Below are positions 36,384-45,886 of a stretch of DNA of 64,000 nt, in pieces. The notes under the pieces were generated by a model. It did not search any database, was not told where the DNA came from, and saw only the letters and a program-made list of their open reading frames with translations. A program made the translations under genes and the position numbers. The DNA comes from JAEEJA01 sp036343175 (GTDB lineage Bacteria > Bacillota > Clostridia > Lachnospirales > Lachnospiraceae), in the NCBI GenBank assembly GCA_036343175.1, contig JAZASR010000008.1, positions 1-64,000 on the forward strand, written 5' to 3'. Numbering within the stretch: the first letter of the stretch is position 1; each line of letters starts with the position of its first letter.

Positions 36384-37465
36384 TGCATATGAAAAATAAT
36401 CGTAATGGAAATATTGAATTGCTTCGCTTCCTTTTTGCAAATTGTATAGTCCTTCATCATTCTTTTCTGAAATTTATGAAAGGTGGCTGGATTGGTGTAG
36501 AGTTCTTCTTCATCATAACCGGTTTCTTCCTTTGTAAAAAGTTATCTGCATCTGCAGACGAAAGCAGCCGCGAGAGCCTTAAAGCTACAGCAGATGCAGG
36601 AGTCCTTGAACTGAAGAAAAGGTTCTTTAAGATCTTTCCATTTTTTCTGCTTTCGACAATATTTGGATTTATAATAAAGTGCCTTGCTTTGGACTTTGGA
36701 ACAGGACTGAAAGGCATGGTCATACAGGCATTTACACTTCCTTATGACTTTCTCTTTTTACAGAATTATGGATATGGAGCGCCTTCCTGTACGGGGGTAG
36801 TATGGTACCTTTCTGCCATGTTTTTTGCCATCTGGATAATTTATCCATTTATTCGGAGATATTGGACCTTCTTCTCAAAATATGCGGCTCCGGTTCTTGC
36901 TGTATTTATTACCGGATATCTTGTAAGAACTTATGGAATGATGGGGTCTGCTAATGACTGGTCTGGTGTAAACCTTAATTCCGGATTCTTAAGAGCTTAT
37001 GCTGATATCAGCTGGGGGTGCTTCCTGTATCAGTGTTCACTGAGTTCTGCAAAATATAGAAAGAATAATTTTGCCATAATCAGTGGTCTTTTAGAAATTG
37101 CATGCTACTTTACGGTATTTGCCTATATGTTCGTATGGAACCCTGATATTGGAGCATTTGATCCGCTTGCTGTCACAGCACTGTCTCTTGGAATTGTTCT
37201 TACTCTTTCTGACAGGTCTTTTCTAAGTGGAATATTTGATAACAGGATTTCCTATGCATTGGGAAATTTCAGCATGGTACTCTTTATGAATCATGCCTAC
37301 TGGACATTTAATATCGAGAAGATTTCTTCTGCATATAGTATTAATTTAAGTGTACCGGAACTTAAAGCATCCGCCATCATCCTGTCATATTTATCAGCTT
37401 TTCTTGTACTTATAATTGTTGATTTCATAAAGAAGGCGGCTGCAGGAAAAAGAAAGGCATCATGA
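36383..37465 (+). CDS. Membrane O-acyltransferase (acyltransferase-3 family)
   Basis: About 360 residues and roughly ten membrane helices. The opening NGNIELLRFLFANCIVLHHS and GGWIGVEFFFIITGFFLCKK match the OafA/YrhL acyltransferase-3 group, where the His in the first helix is essential. The start is uncertain: a GTG at 36380, an ATG at 36383 overlapping the legB stop, or an ATG at 36389. It probably adds an acetyl or similar group to a sugar of the glycan before or during export. A second member follows at once. Confidence 0.82.
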   Translation: MHMKNNRNGNIELLRFLFANCIVLHHSFLKFMKGGWIGVEFFFIITGFFLCKKLSASADESSRESLKATADAGVLELKKRFFKIFPFFLLSTIFGFIIKCLALDFGTGLKGMVIQAFTLPYDFLFLQNYGYGAPSCTGVVWYLSAMFFAIWIIYPFIRRYWTFFSKYAAPVLAVFITGYLVRTYGMMGSANDWSGVNLNSGFLRAYADISWGCFLYQCSLSSAKYRKNNFAIISGLLEIACYFTVFAYMFVWNPDIGAFDPLAVTALSLGIVLTLSDRSFLSGIFDNRISYALGNFSMVLFMNHAYWTFNIEKISSAYSINLSVPELKASAIILSYLSAFLVLIIVDFIKKAAAGKRKAS

Positions 37466-37471
37466 ATCATC

Positions 37472-38629
37472 ATGACTACTAGCAAACCATTCATCGCTTC
37501 ACTTCAGGCTTTCAGAGCTCTGGCATTTCTGGCAGTATTCATTTCGCATTCTCACCTTTCATCGATGGGCGGCGCTTTTGGTGTATCTGCCTTTTTTGTG
37601 CTTTCCGGTTTCCTTATGTACTATCAATATTCCGATAAGACCCTGGATGTGTCTTTAGGTCTTAATCTGAAGTTTTCCGTTGAGAGGATAAGTAAGATAT
37701 ATCTGCTATACGTTATCATGACAGTAGTGAGTATACCTTTCGAAATATTGCGTTCATCAGGCAATGGGACCGCTACCCTTTTCTGGTATTATCAGAAAAT
37801 TTTTTTCAATCTTACTCTTCTTCAGGCATGGCACCCATCATTCTATATTTACGGATCTTTTAATGGAGTTGCCTGGTTCCTTTCAGCCTGTCTGTTCCTT
37901 TATTTCTGCTATCCTTATCTGCAGAAAAAGGTAAAGTCGATAAAGAGCACAAGAGGACTATATATGGGACTTGCAATATCCTGGCTCCTACAGGTGCTTT
38001 TTGTAATGACCACCAGAAACCTGGTATTAGATACCTATCCTGACAGCAATTATTTCCTTGCATATACATTTCCTCTTACCAGACTGGGTGACTTCTCATT
38101 TGGAATATTTCTGTCAGCCATATACCAGAGAAGGAAAATCAGACTATTATCAGAAAAAAATGATAAGATTGAACATAACCTTCCCTCTGAAAATATTATT
38201 TTTACACTATTGGAAATATTATGCATCGTATTTGTCGTCTGCTTTTTTCTTGCGTACAGATCAGCATTCTTTATTTCCAGGCTCAACTGGTTCCGCTATG
38301 CTGCCATGTGGGTTCCTTTGTGCGGTCTTATCATAGTACTCTTTGTTATCAATAAAGGGATCTTTACAATGATTCTGAATAACTGGTTCCTCGTATGGCT
38401 TGGAAATGTATCTTCATACACATATCTGATACATTCTATTATTATCATATATGTCAGAATGGCTGCAGAATATATTTTAAGATATTTTTCAATGACATAT
38501 TCAGCCGAATCGCTGTTGTTCAACATAACTACTTGCCTGATCTCATTTGCCATCACTTTGGTGCTTGCTGTTTTGTATAAAAAATTCCATGTTTTCAGAG
38601 AATCACTAAATTTAAGTACCAAAGTATAA
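37472..38629 (+). CDS. Membrane O-acyltransferase (acyltransferase-3 family), second copy
   Basis: 385 residues with about ten membrane helices. FRALAFLAVFISHSH holds the conserved His; GGAFGVSAFFVLSGFLMYYQY is the family signature loop. The hydrophilic stretch near residue 220 (a cytoplasmic loop) is rich in Lys. It is only moderately similar to the neighbour at 36383 (different lengths and loops), so they are unlikely to be a recent duplicate and may modify different positions. It starts six bases after the previous stop. Confidence 0.85.
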   Translation: MTTSKPFIASLQAFRALAFLAVFISHSHLSSMGGAFGVSAFFVLSGFLMYYQYSDKTLDVSLGLNLKFSVERISKIYLLYVIMTVVSIPFEILRSSGNGTATLFWYYQKIFFNLTLLQAWHPSFYIYGSFNGVAWFLSACLFLYFCYPYLQKKVKSIKSTRGLYMGLAISWLLQVLFVMTTRNLVLDTYPDSNYFLAYTFPLTRLGDFSFGIFLSAIYQRRKIRLLSEKNDKIEHNLPSENIIFTLLEILCIVFVVCFFLAYRSAFFISRLNWFRYAAMWVPLCGLIIVLFVINKGIFTMILNNWFLVWLGNVSSYTYLIHSIIIIYVRMAAEYILRYFSMTYSAESLLFNITTCLISFAITLVLAVLYKKFHVFRESLNLSTKV

Positions 38630-38683
38630 ACATTTTGTTCTATAATGTCAGTAATTACTGATGAAATAATGTGAGGTAATGCT

Positions 38684-39862
38684 ATGAAACGTTTTGTACC
38701 TTTATCTATACCGAATTTTGAAGGAAATGAAAGAAAGTATGTAGATGATGCCATTGATCAGGGCTGGGTCTCAACAGGAGGCGCATATATCACAAAGCTT
38801 GAAGAGAAGCTGGAAGAGTTCCTGCATGTACCCAATGTAGCTGCCTGCCAGAGCGGTACTTCAGCTCTTCACCTTTCTCTGGTACAGGCAGGAGTCGTTC
38901 CGGGAGACGCTGTCCTTGTACCTCCTGTAACTTTTATTGCCGCTGTCAATCCTGTCCGCTATCAGTTTGCAGAACCTATATTCATTGACTGCGATGACAG
39001 CCTCTGCATAGACCCTGTGAAGCTAAAGTCTTTCTGCCGGAATGAGTGTACTTTTGAAAATGGAGAGCTTAAACTTAAGGAATCCGGGAAAATAGTAAAA
39101 GCAGTCGTAGTAGTTCATGTTTTCGGCAATCTTGCTGACATTGAATCTATTATGGATATTGCTGAAGAATATAATATTGCTGTCATTGAAGATGCCACAG
39201 AAGCCTTAGGTTCAAGATATACAGATGGTAGATACAAGGGCAGGTTTGCCGGAACTATCGGAGATTTTGGCGCATATTCATTCAATGGAAATAAGATCAT
39301 AACGACCGGAGGCGGCGGCGCTGTCACATCCAATGATCCTGCAAAGGTCGACCACCTGAGATATCTTTCAACTCAGGCAAAGGATGATCCTCACTATTAT
39401 ATACACAATGAGATCGGCTATAATTACCGTATGACCAACCTTCAGGCCGCCTTAGGCGTTGCCCAGATGGAAGAACTTGCTGATTTCATAGAAAGAAAGC
39501 ATAAGAATCTGGATCTTTACAGGGAGCTGTTTAAGGACTTTGAGCTTGGTACTCTGCTTGATTTTCGTCAGGGAACTTACTCAAACCAGTGGTTCTATTC
39601 TCTGAATATTGATAAGACAAAGGTTCATGCCACAATGCGTGATATCATTACCGCACTTGGCCAGAGAGGAGTCCAGACCAGAGCTATCTGGGGACTTATC
39701 AATGAGCAGCTGCCTTATATTCATGAGAAGACATATAAGCTTGAAAAGGCAAAGTACTATTCTGAACGTATTTTAAATATTCCTTCAAGCACTCAGTTAT
39801 CTGAAGATGATATCAGTTATGCAGCAGACCAGATAAAAGATGTGTTAAGAAGCTTTACCTGA
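38684..39862 (+). CDS. legC: Aminotransferase LegC-like, nonulosonic acid pathway
   Basis: 392 residues of the DegT/DnrJ/EryC1/StrS family. The PLP Lys is in GAYSFNGNKIITTGGGGAV. The opening VPLSIPNFEGNERKYVDDAI with WVSTGGAYITKLE is the pattern I recall for the LegC subgroup. LegC aminates the 4-keto sugar to the 4-amino intermediate of legionaminate. GAGG precedes the ATG, and a TATAAT at 38641 might mark an internal promoter with a poor -35. It pairs functionally with legB upstream and the acetyltransferase downstream. Confidence 0.88.
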   Translation: MKRFVPLSIPNFEGNERKYVDDAIDQGWVSTGGAYITKLEEKLEEFLHVPNVAACQSGTSALHLSLVQAGVVPGDAVLVPPVTFIAAVNPVRYQFAEPIFIDCDDSLCIDPVKLKSFCRNECTFENGELKLKESGKIVKAVVVVHVFGNLADIESIMDIAEEYNIAVIEDATEALGSRYTDGRYKGRFAGTIGDFGAYSFNGNKIITTGGGGAVTSNDPAKVDHLRYLSTQAKDDPHYYIHNEIGYNYRMTNLQAALGVAQMEELADFIERKHKNLDLYRELFKDFELGTLLDFRQGTYSNQWFYSLNIDKTKVHATMRDIITALGQRGVQTRAIWGLINEQLPYIHEKTYKLEKAKYYSERILNIPSSTQLSEDDISYAADQIKDVLRSFT

Positions 39863-39879
39863 TTAACGGAGGAACATTT

Positions 39880-40530
39880 ATGCTGACTGGTTCTAGGAAA
39901 ATATTGCTTATTGGCGGAGGCGGCCACTGCAGATCTGTGGCAGATGCTCTTATCAGATCTGATCAGTATGATGCAATAGGAATAGTCGATAAGCATGCAG
40001 ATGACTCTGAAAAGATGTTTGGAAAGATCCCTGTTGTCGGTGTCGACGATGACCTGCCTATATTAAAGAAAGATGGATGGAACTTTGCATTTGTAACTGT
40101 CGGAAGTGTCGGAAACACGGACTTAAGAAGAAAACTTTTTTCAGGTATTGCATCTTTGGGCTTCAGGATTCCGAATATCGCGGATCCATCCGCTGTTGTT
40201 TCTGAAAACAGTACTTTTGGAAAAGGAATATTCATTGGAAAGAATACAATAGTGAATGCGGGTTCTGTCATTGGAGATGCAGCTATTTTAAATACTTCAT
40301 CAGTAATCGAACATGACTGTCAGATAGGAGCATTCGTGCATGTTTCTCCAGGTGCAGTCCTTTGCGGCGGAGTCAGGGTCGGAGATGATGCCCATATTGG
40401 TGCCAGAGCCGTGGTAAAGCAGTATCTTACTATTGGTGATAAAAGCATCGTTGGTATGGGTAGTGTTGTTATACGTGACATTGGCTCTGATGTGACTGTT
40501 GTCGGATGTCCGGCCAAACCTGTTGTATGA
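39880..40530 (+). CDS. NeuD/LegH-type sugar O- or N-acetyltransferase
   Basis: 216 residues. A small Rossmann-like N-terminal domain (KILLIGGGGHCRSVADAL) is followed by a left-handed beta-helix of hexapeptide repeats from about 100 (IFIGKNTIVNAGSVIGD, GAFVHVSPGAVLCGGVRVGDDAHIGA). This is the NeuD/PglD/LegH plan. Between legC and legI it most likely N-acetylates the 4-amino group (LegH role) using acetyl-CoA. The His of the GHCRSV loop and the HDC segment of the helix resemble the active-site part of PglD. Confidence 0.85.
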   Translation: MLTGSRKILLIGGGGHCRSVADALIRSDQYDAIGIVDKHADDSEKMFGKIPVVGVDDDLPILKKDGWNFAFVTVGSVGNTDLRRKLFSGIASLGFRIPNIADPSAVVSENSTFGKGIFIGKNTIVNAGSVIGDAAILNTSSVIEHDCQIGAFVHVSPGAVLCGGVRVGDDAHIGARAVVKQYLTIGDKSIVGMGSVVIRDIGSDVTVVGCPAKPVV

Positions 40531-40590
40531 TATTAGTTTAATATTACATCCTGTTAATATTGATAGTGCAGATAAATTGGAGATATAGAT

Positions 40591-41589
40591 ATGGGAAAAG
40601 TCATTATCATTGCAGAAGCCGGCGTCAATCACAACGGCAGTATAGAACTTGCAAAAAAACTGGCTGATAAGGCAAAGGAAGCCGGGGCTGATATAGTAAA
40701 ATACCAGACTGGAAAACCTGAAAACCTGGTTGCAAAGTCGGCAAAGATGGCTGAATATCAGAAAGAAAATACAGGTAAGGATGAGAGCCAGTTTCAGATG
40801 CTTAAGAAACTGATGCTGCCCTTTGATGCATTCGATGAGATATTTGCTTATTGTGAAAGTATAGGTATCATGCCTCTTTCTACTCCATTTGATCTTGAGA
40901 GCATAGATTACCTGAATAAAAAGAATATGCCTTTCTGGAAGGTACCATCAGGTGAGATCACAAATCTCCCTTACCTTGAAAAGATCGCAAAGACCGGCAA
41001 GTCTGTCGTTATGTCGACCGGTATGTCTACATTGGCTGAGGTAAAGGCTGCGGTTAAGCTTTTAAAGGATAATGGATCAGGTGATATCACTGTACTTCAG
41101 TGCAATACTCAATATCCTACACCATATGAAGATGTTAACCTTCGTGCAATGCTTACAATGAAAGAAGATCTGGGGCTTCCGGTTGGATATTCCGACCATA
41201 CGAGGGGAATAGAGATCCCTATTGCTGCTGTGGCTATGGGTGCCTCTATAATAGAGAAGCACTTTACCCTTGACAGGAATATGGAAGGACCTGATCATAA
41301 GGCAAGTCTTGAACCTGATGAGCTTAGATCCATGGTCGACTCTATCCGCCACGTTGAGGCGGCTCTTGGAAGTGGTATTAAGCAGGTAAGTGACAGTGAG
41401 CGTCCTAATATCGCAGTTGCCAGGAAAAGCATAGTTGCCAGATGTGACATAAAGAAGGGAGAGCTTCTTTCTGAAGAAAACATAACCACTAAAAGGCCCG
41501 GGAATGGCATTGATCCTATGAAGTGGCATGAGGTAACAGGAACAAAAGCTGTACGTGACTTTAAAGAGGATGAACTTATAGAATTATGA
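40591..41589 (+). CDS. neuB: N-acetylneuraminate/legionaminate synthase
   Basis: It condenses a hexosamine with phosphoenolpyruvate to a nine-carbon nonulosonic acid. 332 residues: the NeuB TIM barrel (AEAGVNHNGSIELAKKL, IVKYQTGKPENL, PSGEITNLPYLEKIA, GYSDHT) and a C-terminal SAF/antifreeze-like domain (VARKSIVARCDIKKGELL). Sialate and legionaminate synthases share these motifs. The LegB/LegC-like genes upstream argue for a 2,4-diacetamido product (LegI) rather than Neu5Ac. neuC overlaps its stop by 4 bp. No CMP-transferase follows. Confidence 0.93.
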   Translation: MGKVIIIAEAGVNHNGSIELAKKLADKAKEAGADIVKYQTGKPENLVAKSAKMAEYQKENTGKDESQFQMLKKLMLPFDAFDEIFAYCESIGIMPLSTPFDLESIDYLNKKNMPFWKVPSGEITNLPYLEKIAKTGKSVVMSTGMSTLAEVKAAVKLLKDNGSGDITVLQCNTQYPTPYEDVNLRAMLTMKEDLGLPVGYSDHTRGIEIPIAAVAMGASIIEKHFTLDRNMEGPDHKASLEPDELRSMVDSIRHVEAALGSGIKQVSDSERPNIAVARKSIVARCDIKKGELLSEENITTKRPGNGIDPMKWHEVTGTKAVRDFKEDELIEL

Positions 41590-42746
41590 ATAAAATAACA
41601 GTATTAACTGCAACAAGGGCAGAATATGGACTGTTAAGTCCCATAATTAAGGTCTTGAAAGAAAAACCTGAATATGATGTAAGAGTAGTTGCTACCGGAG
41701 CCCACATGTCTCCGGAATTCGGCCTTACATATAGAGAAATAGAGAAGGATGGCATTGATATCGATAAGAAGATCGAGATACTTCTTTCAAGCGATACACC
41801 TGCTTCTATTTCCAAAAGTATGGGTCTGGCCATGATAAGCTTTGCTGAATACTTTTCTGACACTCGTCCTGATGCTCTCATGGTTCTCGGTGACAGATAT
41901 GAGACTATAGCAGTGTGCCTTGCGGCAATGAATGAAAGGATACCGATCATTCATCTATATGGAGGCGAAACAACAGAAGGCGCTATCGATGAAGCTGTAA
42001 GGCATGCCATTACGAAAATCAGTTACCTGCACCTTACCAGTACAGATGCATATCGTAAACGTGTCATACAGATGGGAGAATCGCCTGACAGGGTATTTAC
42101 TGTAGGTGCTATGGGTGTTTATAATGCTATTCATCAGGACCTGATGTCAGTTGATGAACTTTCGGATTCTATCTGCTTTGATCTGCATGGTGATTATGCA
42201 GTTGTGACATTCCATCCGGTAACTCTTGAAAATGCAAGTGCTGAAAAGCAGTGTCATGAACTCATGAAAGCATTTGACTTTTTTCCTGATATGAAGTTCC
42301 TGATAACCAAGGCAAATGCAGATGCTGATGGACGTATCATCAATAAGATACTTGAAGAGTATGGAAAGAGCCATGATAATGTCATTGTAGTTGATTCACT
42401 TGGCATGAAGCGCTACTTAAGTGCACTTAATGGTGCTGCCATGGAAGTTGGAAACTCATCAAGCGGTCTTTTAGAGGTACCTTCTTTCCATATCCCTACA
42501 GTAAATATAGGTGACCGGCAGAAGGGAAGGCTTAAGGCCGACTCGGTAATTGACTGCCAGCCTGAATGTGGATCTATAGTCGATGCAATGAAGAAGGCTT
42601 TAGACAGTGATTTCAGGACTAAATGCAGAACAGTCGTTAATCCTTATGGAAATGGTGATACAGTAAGTAAGATTATTAGTGCAGTTGACTGTATGTTCAG
42701 TACGGGTATCAATATTAAAAAGAAATTTTATGATATATCATTTTGA
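41586..42746 (+). CDS. neuC: Hydrolysing UDP/GDP-sugar 2-epimerase, NeuC/LegG-like
   Basis: 386 residues. LTATRAEYGLLSPIIKVLKE, GDRYETIAVCLAAM, HLYGGETTEGAIDEAVRHAI and the VGNSSSGLLEVPSF strand are the NeuC/LegG signatures; the enzyme releases the nucleotide while inverting C2, giving the mannose-configured substrate for NeuB. It overlaps neuB by four bases (ATGA), so the two are probably translationally coupled. The last few residues (INIKKKFYDISF) run up to the ribosome site of rfbG. With legB and legC present, LegG is the more likely identity. Confidence 0.92.
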   Translation: MNKITVLTATRAEYGLLSPIIKVLKEKPEYDVRVVATGAHMSPEFGLTYREIEKDGIDIDKKIEILLSSDTPASISKSMGLAMISFAEYFSDTRPDALMVLGDRYETIAVCLAAMNERIPIIHLYGGETTEGAIDEAVRHAITKISYLHLTSTDAYRKRVIQMGESPDRVFTVGAMGVYNAIHQDLMSVDELSDSICFDLHGDYAVVTFHPVTLENASAEKQCHELMKAFDFFPDMKFLITKANADADGRIINKILEEYGKSHDNVIVVDSLGMKRYLSALNGAAMEVGNSSSGLLEVPSFHIPTVNIGDRQKGRLKADSVIDCQPECGSIVDAMKKALDSDFRTKCRTVVNPYGNGDTVSKIISAVDCMFSTGINIKKKFYDISF

Positions 42747-42759
42747 AACAGGAGGATAT

Positions 42760-43917
42760 ATGTCTGACGAACTTCTTGATTTTTATAAAGGAAAGCGAGT
42801 GCTTGTAACAGGACATACCGGTTTTAAGGGCACATGGCTTACACGAATACTAATTGATGCTGGAGCTTATGTATGCGGCTACAGCCTGAACCCGCCTACT
42901 GATCATAATCTATTCTCTCTGGCAGGCCTTGCTGATGCAGAGAAGAAGGGGAAGCTCATTAACGTAATATCCGATATTCGTGACCTTGATGCTCTAAAGA
43001 AAGCATTTACTGACTTTAAGCCTGATATAATAATTCATCTGGCTGCCCAGCCTATCGTTCGTGATTCTTACAGGAATCCTGTATACACATACGAAACAAA
43101 CGTTATGGGAACGGTTAACGTTCTTGAGTGTATAAGGCTTACCGATTCTGTCAGGTCAGCTGTAATGATAACGACTGATAAGGTTTATAAGAACAATGAA
43201 TGGGTATGGGGCTACCGTGAGGACGAACCACTGGACGGATTTGATCCTTACTCCAACTCAAAGTCCTGTGCAGAGCTTTCTGTTCACTCTTATAAGCGTT
43301 CATTTTTCAATGCCATGGATGGCAGGGATGGACATAGATATCTTGCTGTGTCTACAGCAAGAGCAGGAAATGTGATCGGCGGTGGAGACTTTGCCAATGA
43401 ACGTATCATACCTGACTGTGTAAGAGCATGTGAAAAGGTTTATAAAGCCGGTGGTAATAAGGCTGTTATCGGGGTCCGCAATCCTTATTCTACCCGTCCT
43501 TATCAGCATGTACTTGAACCGCTTGCCATGTACCTGCTGATCGGAAAGAAGCAGTGGGAGGATTTAAAGTTTCAGTCGTATTATAACGTAGGACCTGATG
43601 ATTGCGACTGTGTAGATACAGGTGACCTGGTTTCTCTTTTCTGTGAAAAGTGGAATGCAGATCGTAATCTTGGAGTTGAGGCAAAGTGGGAGTCACAGGC
43701 AGAGAAAAACGCTCCTCACGAAGCAAACTTTTTAAAGCTTGACTCTACAAAGATCAAGACTATGCTTGGATACAAGCCGCGCTGGCATATTGATGAATGT
43801 ATGGAAAAGACTGTTGAATTTTCACAGACTTATCTTGTATCACCTGATAAGCTGCCTGAAGAAATGGATAAAGAGATAGAGGAATTCTTTAATGGCAGAA
43901 TAAGTGCAGATATGTAA
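42760..43917 (+). CDS. rfbG: CDP-glucose 4,6-dehydratase
   Basis: It makes CDP-4-keto-6-deoxyglucose from CDP-glucose, the substrate of RfbH. 385 residues from the ATG 4 bp after AGGAGG; the longer frame from 42679 would overlap neuC and include the ribosome site. RVLVTGHTGFKGTWL is the RfbG nucleotide motif, and HLAAQPIVRDSYRNP, TTDKVYKNNEW and DPYSNSKSCAELSV (Tyr-x3-Lys) follow. The gene lies 11.5 kb from its partners rfbF and rfbH, with the nonulosonate genes between, suggesting the locus was built from merged modules. Confidence 0.95.
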   Translation: MSDELLDFYKGKRVLVTGHTGFKGTWLTRILIDAGAYVCGYSLNPPTDHNLFSLAGLADAEKKGKLINVISDIRDLDALKKAFTDFKPDIIIHLAAQPIVRDSYRNPVYTYETNVMGTVNVLECIRLTDSVRSAVMITTDKVYKNNEWVWGYREDEPLDGFDPYSNSKSCAELSVHSYKRSFFNAMDGRDGHRYLAVSTARAGNVIGGGDFANERIIPDCVRACEKVYKAGGNKAVIGVRNPYSTRPYQHVLEPLAMYLLIGKKQWEDLKFQSYYNVGPDDCDCVDTGDLVSLFCEKWNADRNLGVEAKWESQAEKNAPHEANFLKLDSTKIKTMLGYKPRWHIDECMEKTVEFSQTYLVSPDKLPEEMDKEIEEFFNGRISADM

Positions 43918-43982
43918 TGATATTAAAGTTAATGACAGATTAAATTACAGCTTTGATCAATGTTTAATTAAGGAGATCGATC

Positions 43983-45230
43983 TTGAATAAATCCAATATT
44001 TCTGATACTTTTGATAACATAATATTGAACTCAAAAGCCTATAATTATTTAAAGCTTCATTATAATATCGGGCGCAAGTTCAATATAGGATCCATAAACA
44101 GGTTCACCCCTGTAAAATCGGATGACAAAAAAACAAGAGTAACTCTGATCCTGCCAAGATTTAGAAAGTCAGATGTCTTTGGCGGTATCTCTACATCTAT
44201 AAAATTCGGGCTTGATCTCGCTGAATATCTTGGCGCTGATTTCAGAATACTGGTCCAGAGCAATGAAACTTACGGCAGAGATACATATGAACTTGACGGA
44301 TTTTCTCATAACTCTGAAAACAAAGGCTTATTTTTCATGGGCGAATCAAGAAAAATAAAGGTTAGAAAAAATGAAATATTTATCGCTGTTTTTTGGACTT
44401 CAGCCTATATTTTGCCTTCAATACTTAAGTGGGAGAAGAAAGTTTATGGCAGAATCAATCCGTTTGTATATCTGATACAGGATTTTGAACCTGGATTTTT
44501 CAGATGGTCCACTGAATATTGTCTTGCAGAATCGACATACAGAAATTGTCCGGAAAATATCATTGCCGTCTATAATTCAAAAGAACTGTATTGTTATTTT
44601 AAGAATAACGGTTATAAATTCCATGATAACCTTTATTTTACACCTTATCTGAATGACAGGCTGCGTAAATATCTTTTTGACAAACCGCAGGTAAAGAGAA
44701 AGAAGCAGATCATATTTTACGGAAGACCCGGTACAGCAAGAAATGCTTTTGAAATAGTATCTTATTCACTGAAATTATTTTCAGAAAAATATAAGAATGC
44801 TTCAGAATGGACTATTAAAGGTCTTGGTGAGAATTTTGGTTCTTTAAAGTTAAAAAATAATATAGTCAGAAGCTGTGGAAAACTGAGTCTTGATGAATAC
44901 GCAGCATGTATGAAAGAGTCATATGCAGGTATTTCTCTTATGATATCCCCGCATCCTTCATACCCGCCGCTGGAAATGGCAGCATTTGGTGTTCAGACCA
45001 TAACTAACTCATTTGTATGCAAGGATCTTTCTTCATTCAGTAAAAACATCCATTCCTTGGATATCTGTACAGCTGAGAATATTGAAAAAGAACTTGAAAA
45101 AATATGTGATGGCTATTATAAAGGCCTCCAATCTTCAATAATGGATAAGGATAACGATTATATAAAAGGTGAGGATTTTGACAAATGTATCATTGCTTTA
45201 AGCCGGATCCTTAAGGAGACGATATGTTAG
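43983..45230 (+). CDS. WsaF-like glycosyltransferase
   Basis: 415 residues from a TTG that lies 7 bp after AGGAG. LILPRFRKSDVFGGISTSI, VYLIQDFEPGFFRWSTEYCLAESTY, IFYGRPGTARNAFEI and HPSYPPLEMAAFG follow the WsaF (GT4-like rhamnosyltransferase) pattern of two Rossmann domains in a GT-B fold. Known members transfer rhamnose to S-layer glycans; the donor here is unknown, and no dTDP-rhamnose genes are visible. An acetyltransferase overlaps its end by 7 bp. Confidence 0.75.
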   Translation: MNKSNISDTFDNIILNSKAYNYLKLHYNIGRKFNIGSINRFTPVKSDDKKTRVTLILPRFRKSDVFGGISTSIKFGLDLAEYLGADFRILVQSNETYGRDTYELDGFSHNSENKGLFFMGESRKIKVRKNEIFIAVFWTSAYILPSILKWEKKVYGRINPFVYLIQDFEPGFFRWSTEYCLAESTYRNCPENIIAVYNSKELYCYFKNNGYKFHDNLYFTPYLNDRLRKYLFDKPQVKRKKQIIFYGRPGTARNAFEIVSYSLKLFSEKYKNASEWTIKGLGENFGSLKLKNNIVRSCGKLSLDEYAACMKESYAGISLMISPHPSYPPLEMAAFGVQTITNSFVCKDLSSFSKNIHSLDICTAENIEKELEKICDGYYKGLQSSIMDKDNDYIKGEDFDKCIIALSRILKETIC

Positions 45231-45799
45231 GATTAATTAAGAAGTTCATACTGAAGAACTATAACAGTATAATTAAGTCACAGTTTAACTCGGCAGGCAA
45301 AAATGTACGCATCGATCTTGGCATGAATCTGCTTAACGGTAAATATGTGACAGTAGGTGATGATTGCTATTTTGGTCCCAACTGCAGAATTGAGGCCTGG
45401 GACAGCTACAGTGATAGAAAATTTACACCTCAGATAATTTTTGGAAATGACGTCCGGATCAATTCCAAATGTCATATAGGTTCTATCAATTCAGTAGTAA
45501 TAGGTGATAATTGTCTCTTTGGCAGCAATGTTATGATCATAGATCATTCTCATGGCAGAAATCTTTATGAAGAAATGAATATTCATCCCTCGGAAAGAGA
45601 GCTTTTCAGTAAGGGTCCTATAGAAATCGGTCATAATACCTGGTTGTGCGAGAATGTAGTAGTGCTTCCCGGAGTAAAGATAGGCTGTTGCTGTACTATC
45701 GGAGCCAACGCTGTCGTTACCTGCGACATACCAGATTACAGTGTGGCTGTTGGAAATCCGGCCAGAGTTGTAAAAATAATAAAGCCTTCCAGATCATAA
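45224..45799 (+). CDS. Left-handed beta-helix acetyltransferase
   Basis: 191 residues. Hexapeptide repeats (GDDCYFGPNCRIEA, VIGDNCLFGSNVMIIDHSHG, IGHNTWLCENVVVLPGVKIG, TIGANAVVTCDIPDYSVAVGNPA) place it with the maltose/galactoside O-acetyltransferase-like group. The catalytic His is in IIDHSHG. It overlaps the preceding glycosyltransferase, so the two probably act on the same glycan unit. The acceptor is unknown. Confidence 0.85.
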   Translation: MLGLIKKFILKNYNSIIKSQFNSAGKNVRIDLGMNLLNGKYVTVGDDCYFGPNCRIEAWDSYSDRKFTPQIIFGNDVRINSKCHIGSINSVVIGDNCLFGSNVMIIDHSHGRNLYEEMNIHPSERELFSKGPIEIGHNTWLCENVVVLPGVKIGCCCTIGANAVVTCDIPDYSVAVGNPARVVKIIKPSRS

Positions 45800-45886
45800 A
45801 AACATTATTTATCGGATTATAAATCTATCGGATGTATTATAATATCTGTAAATTAATATTGAATTTCATTTAATACAGGAGTGCCT

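Noticed and set aside
40591..42746. N-acetylneuraminic acid (sialic acid) pathway
   Set aside because: NeuB and NeuC alone would allow it, but the LegB/LegC-like 4,6-dehydratase and aminotransferase and the PtmE-like enzyme fit a diamino nonulosonate better.
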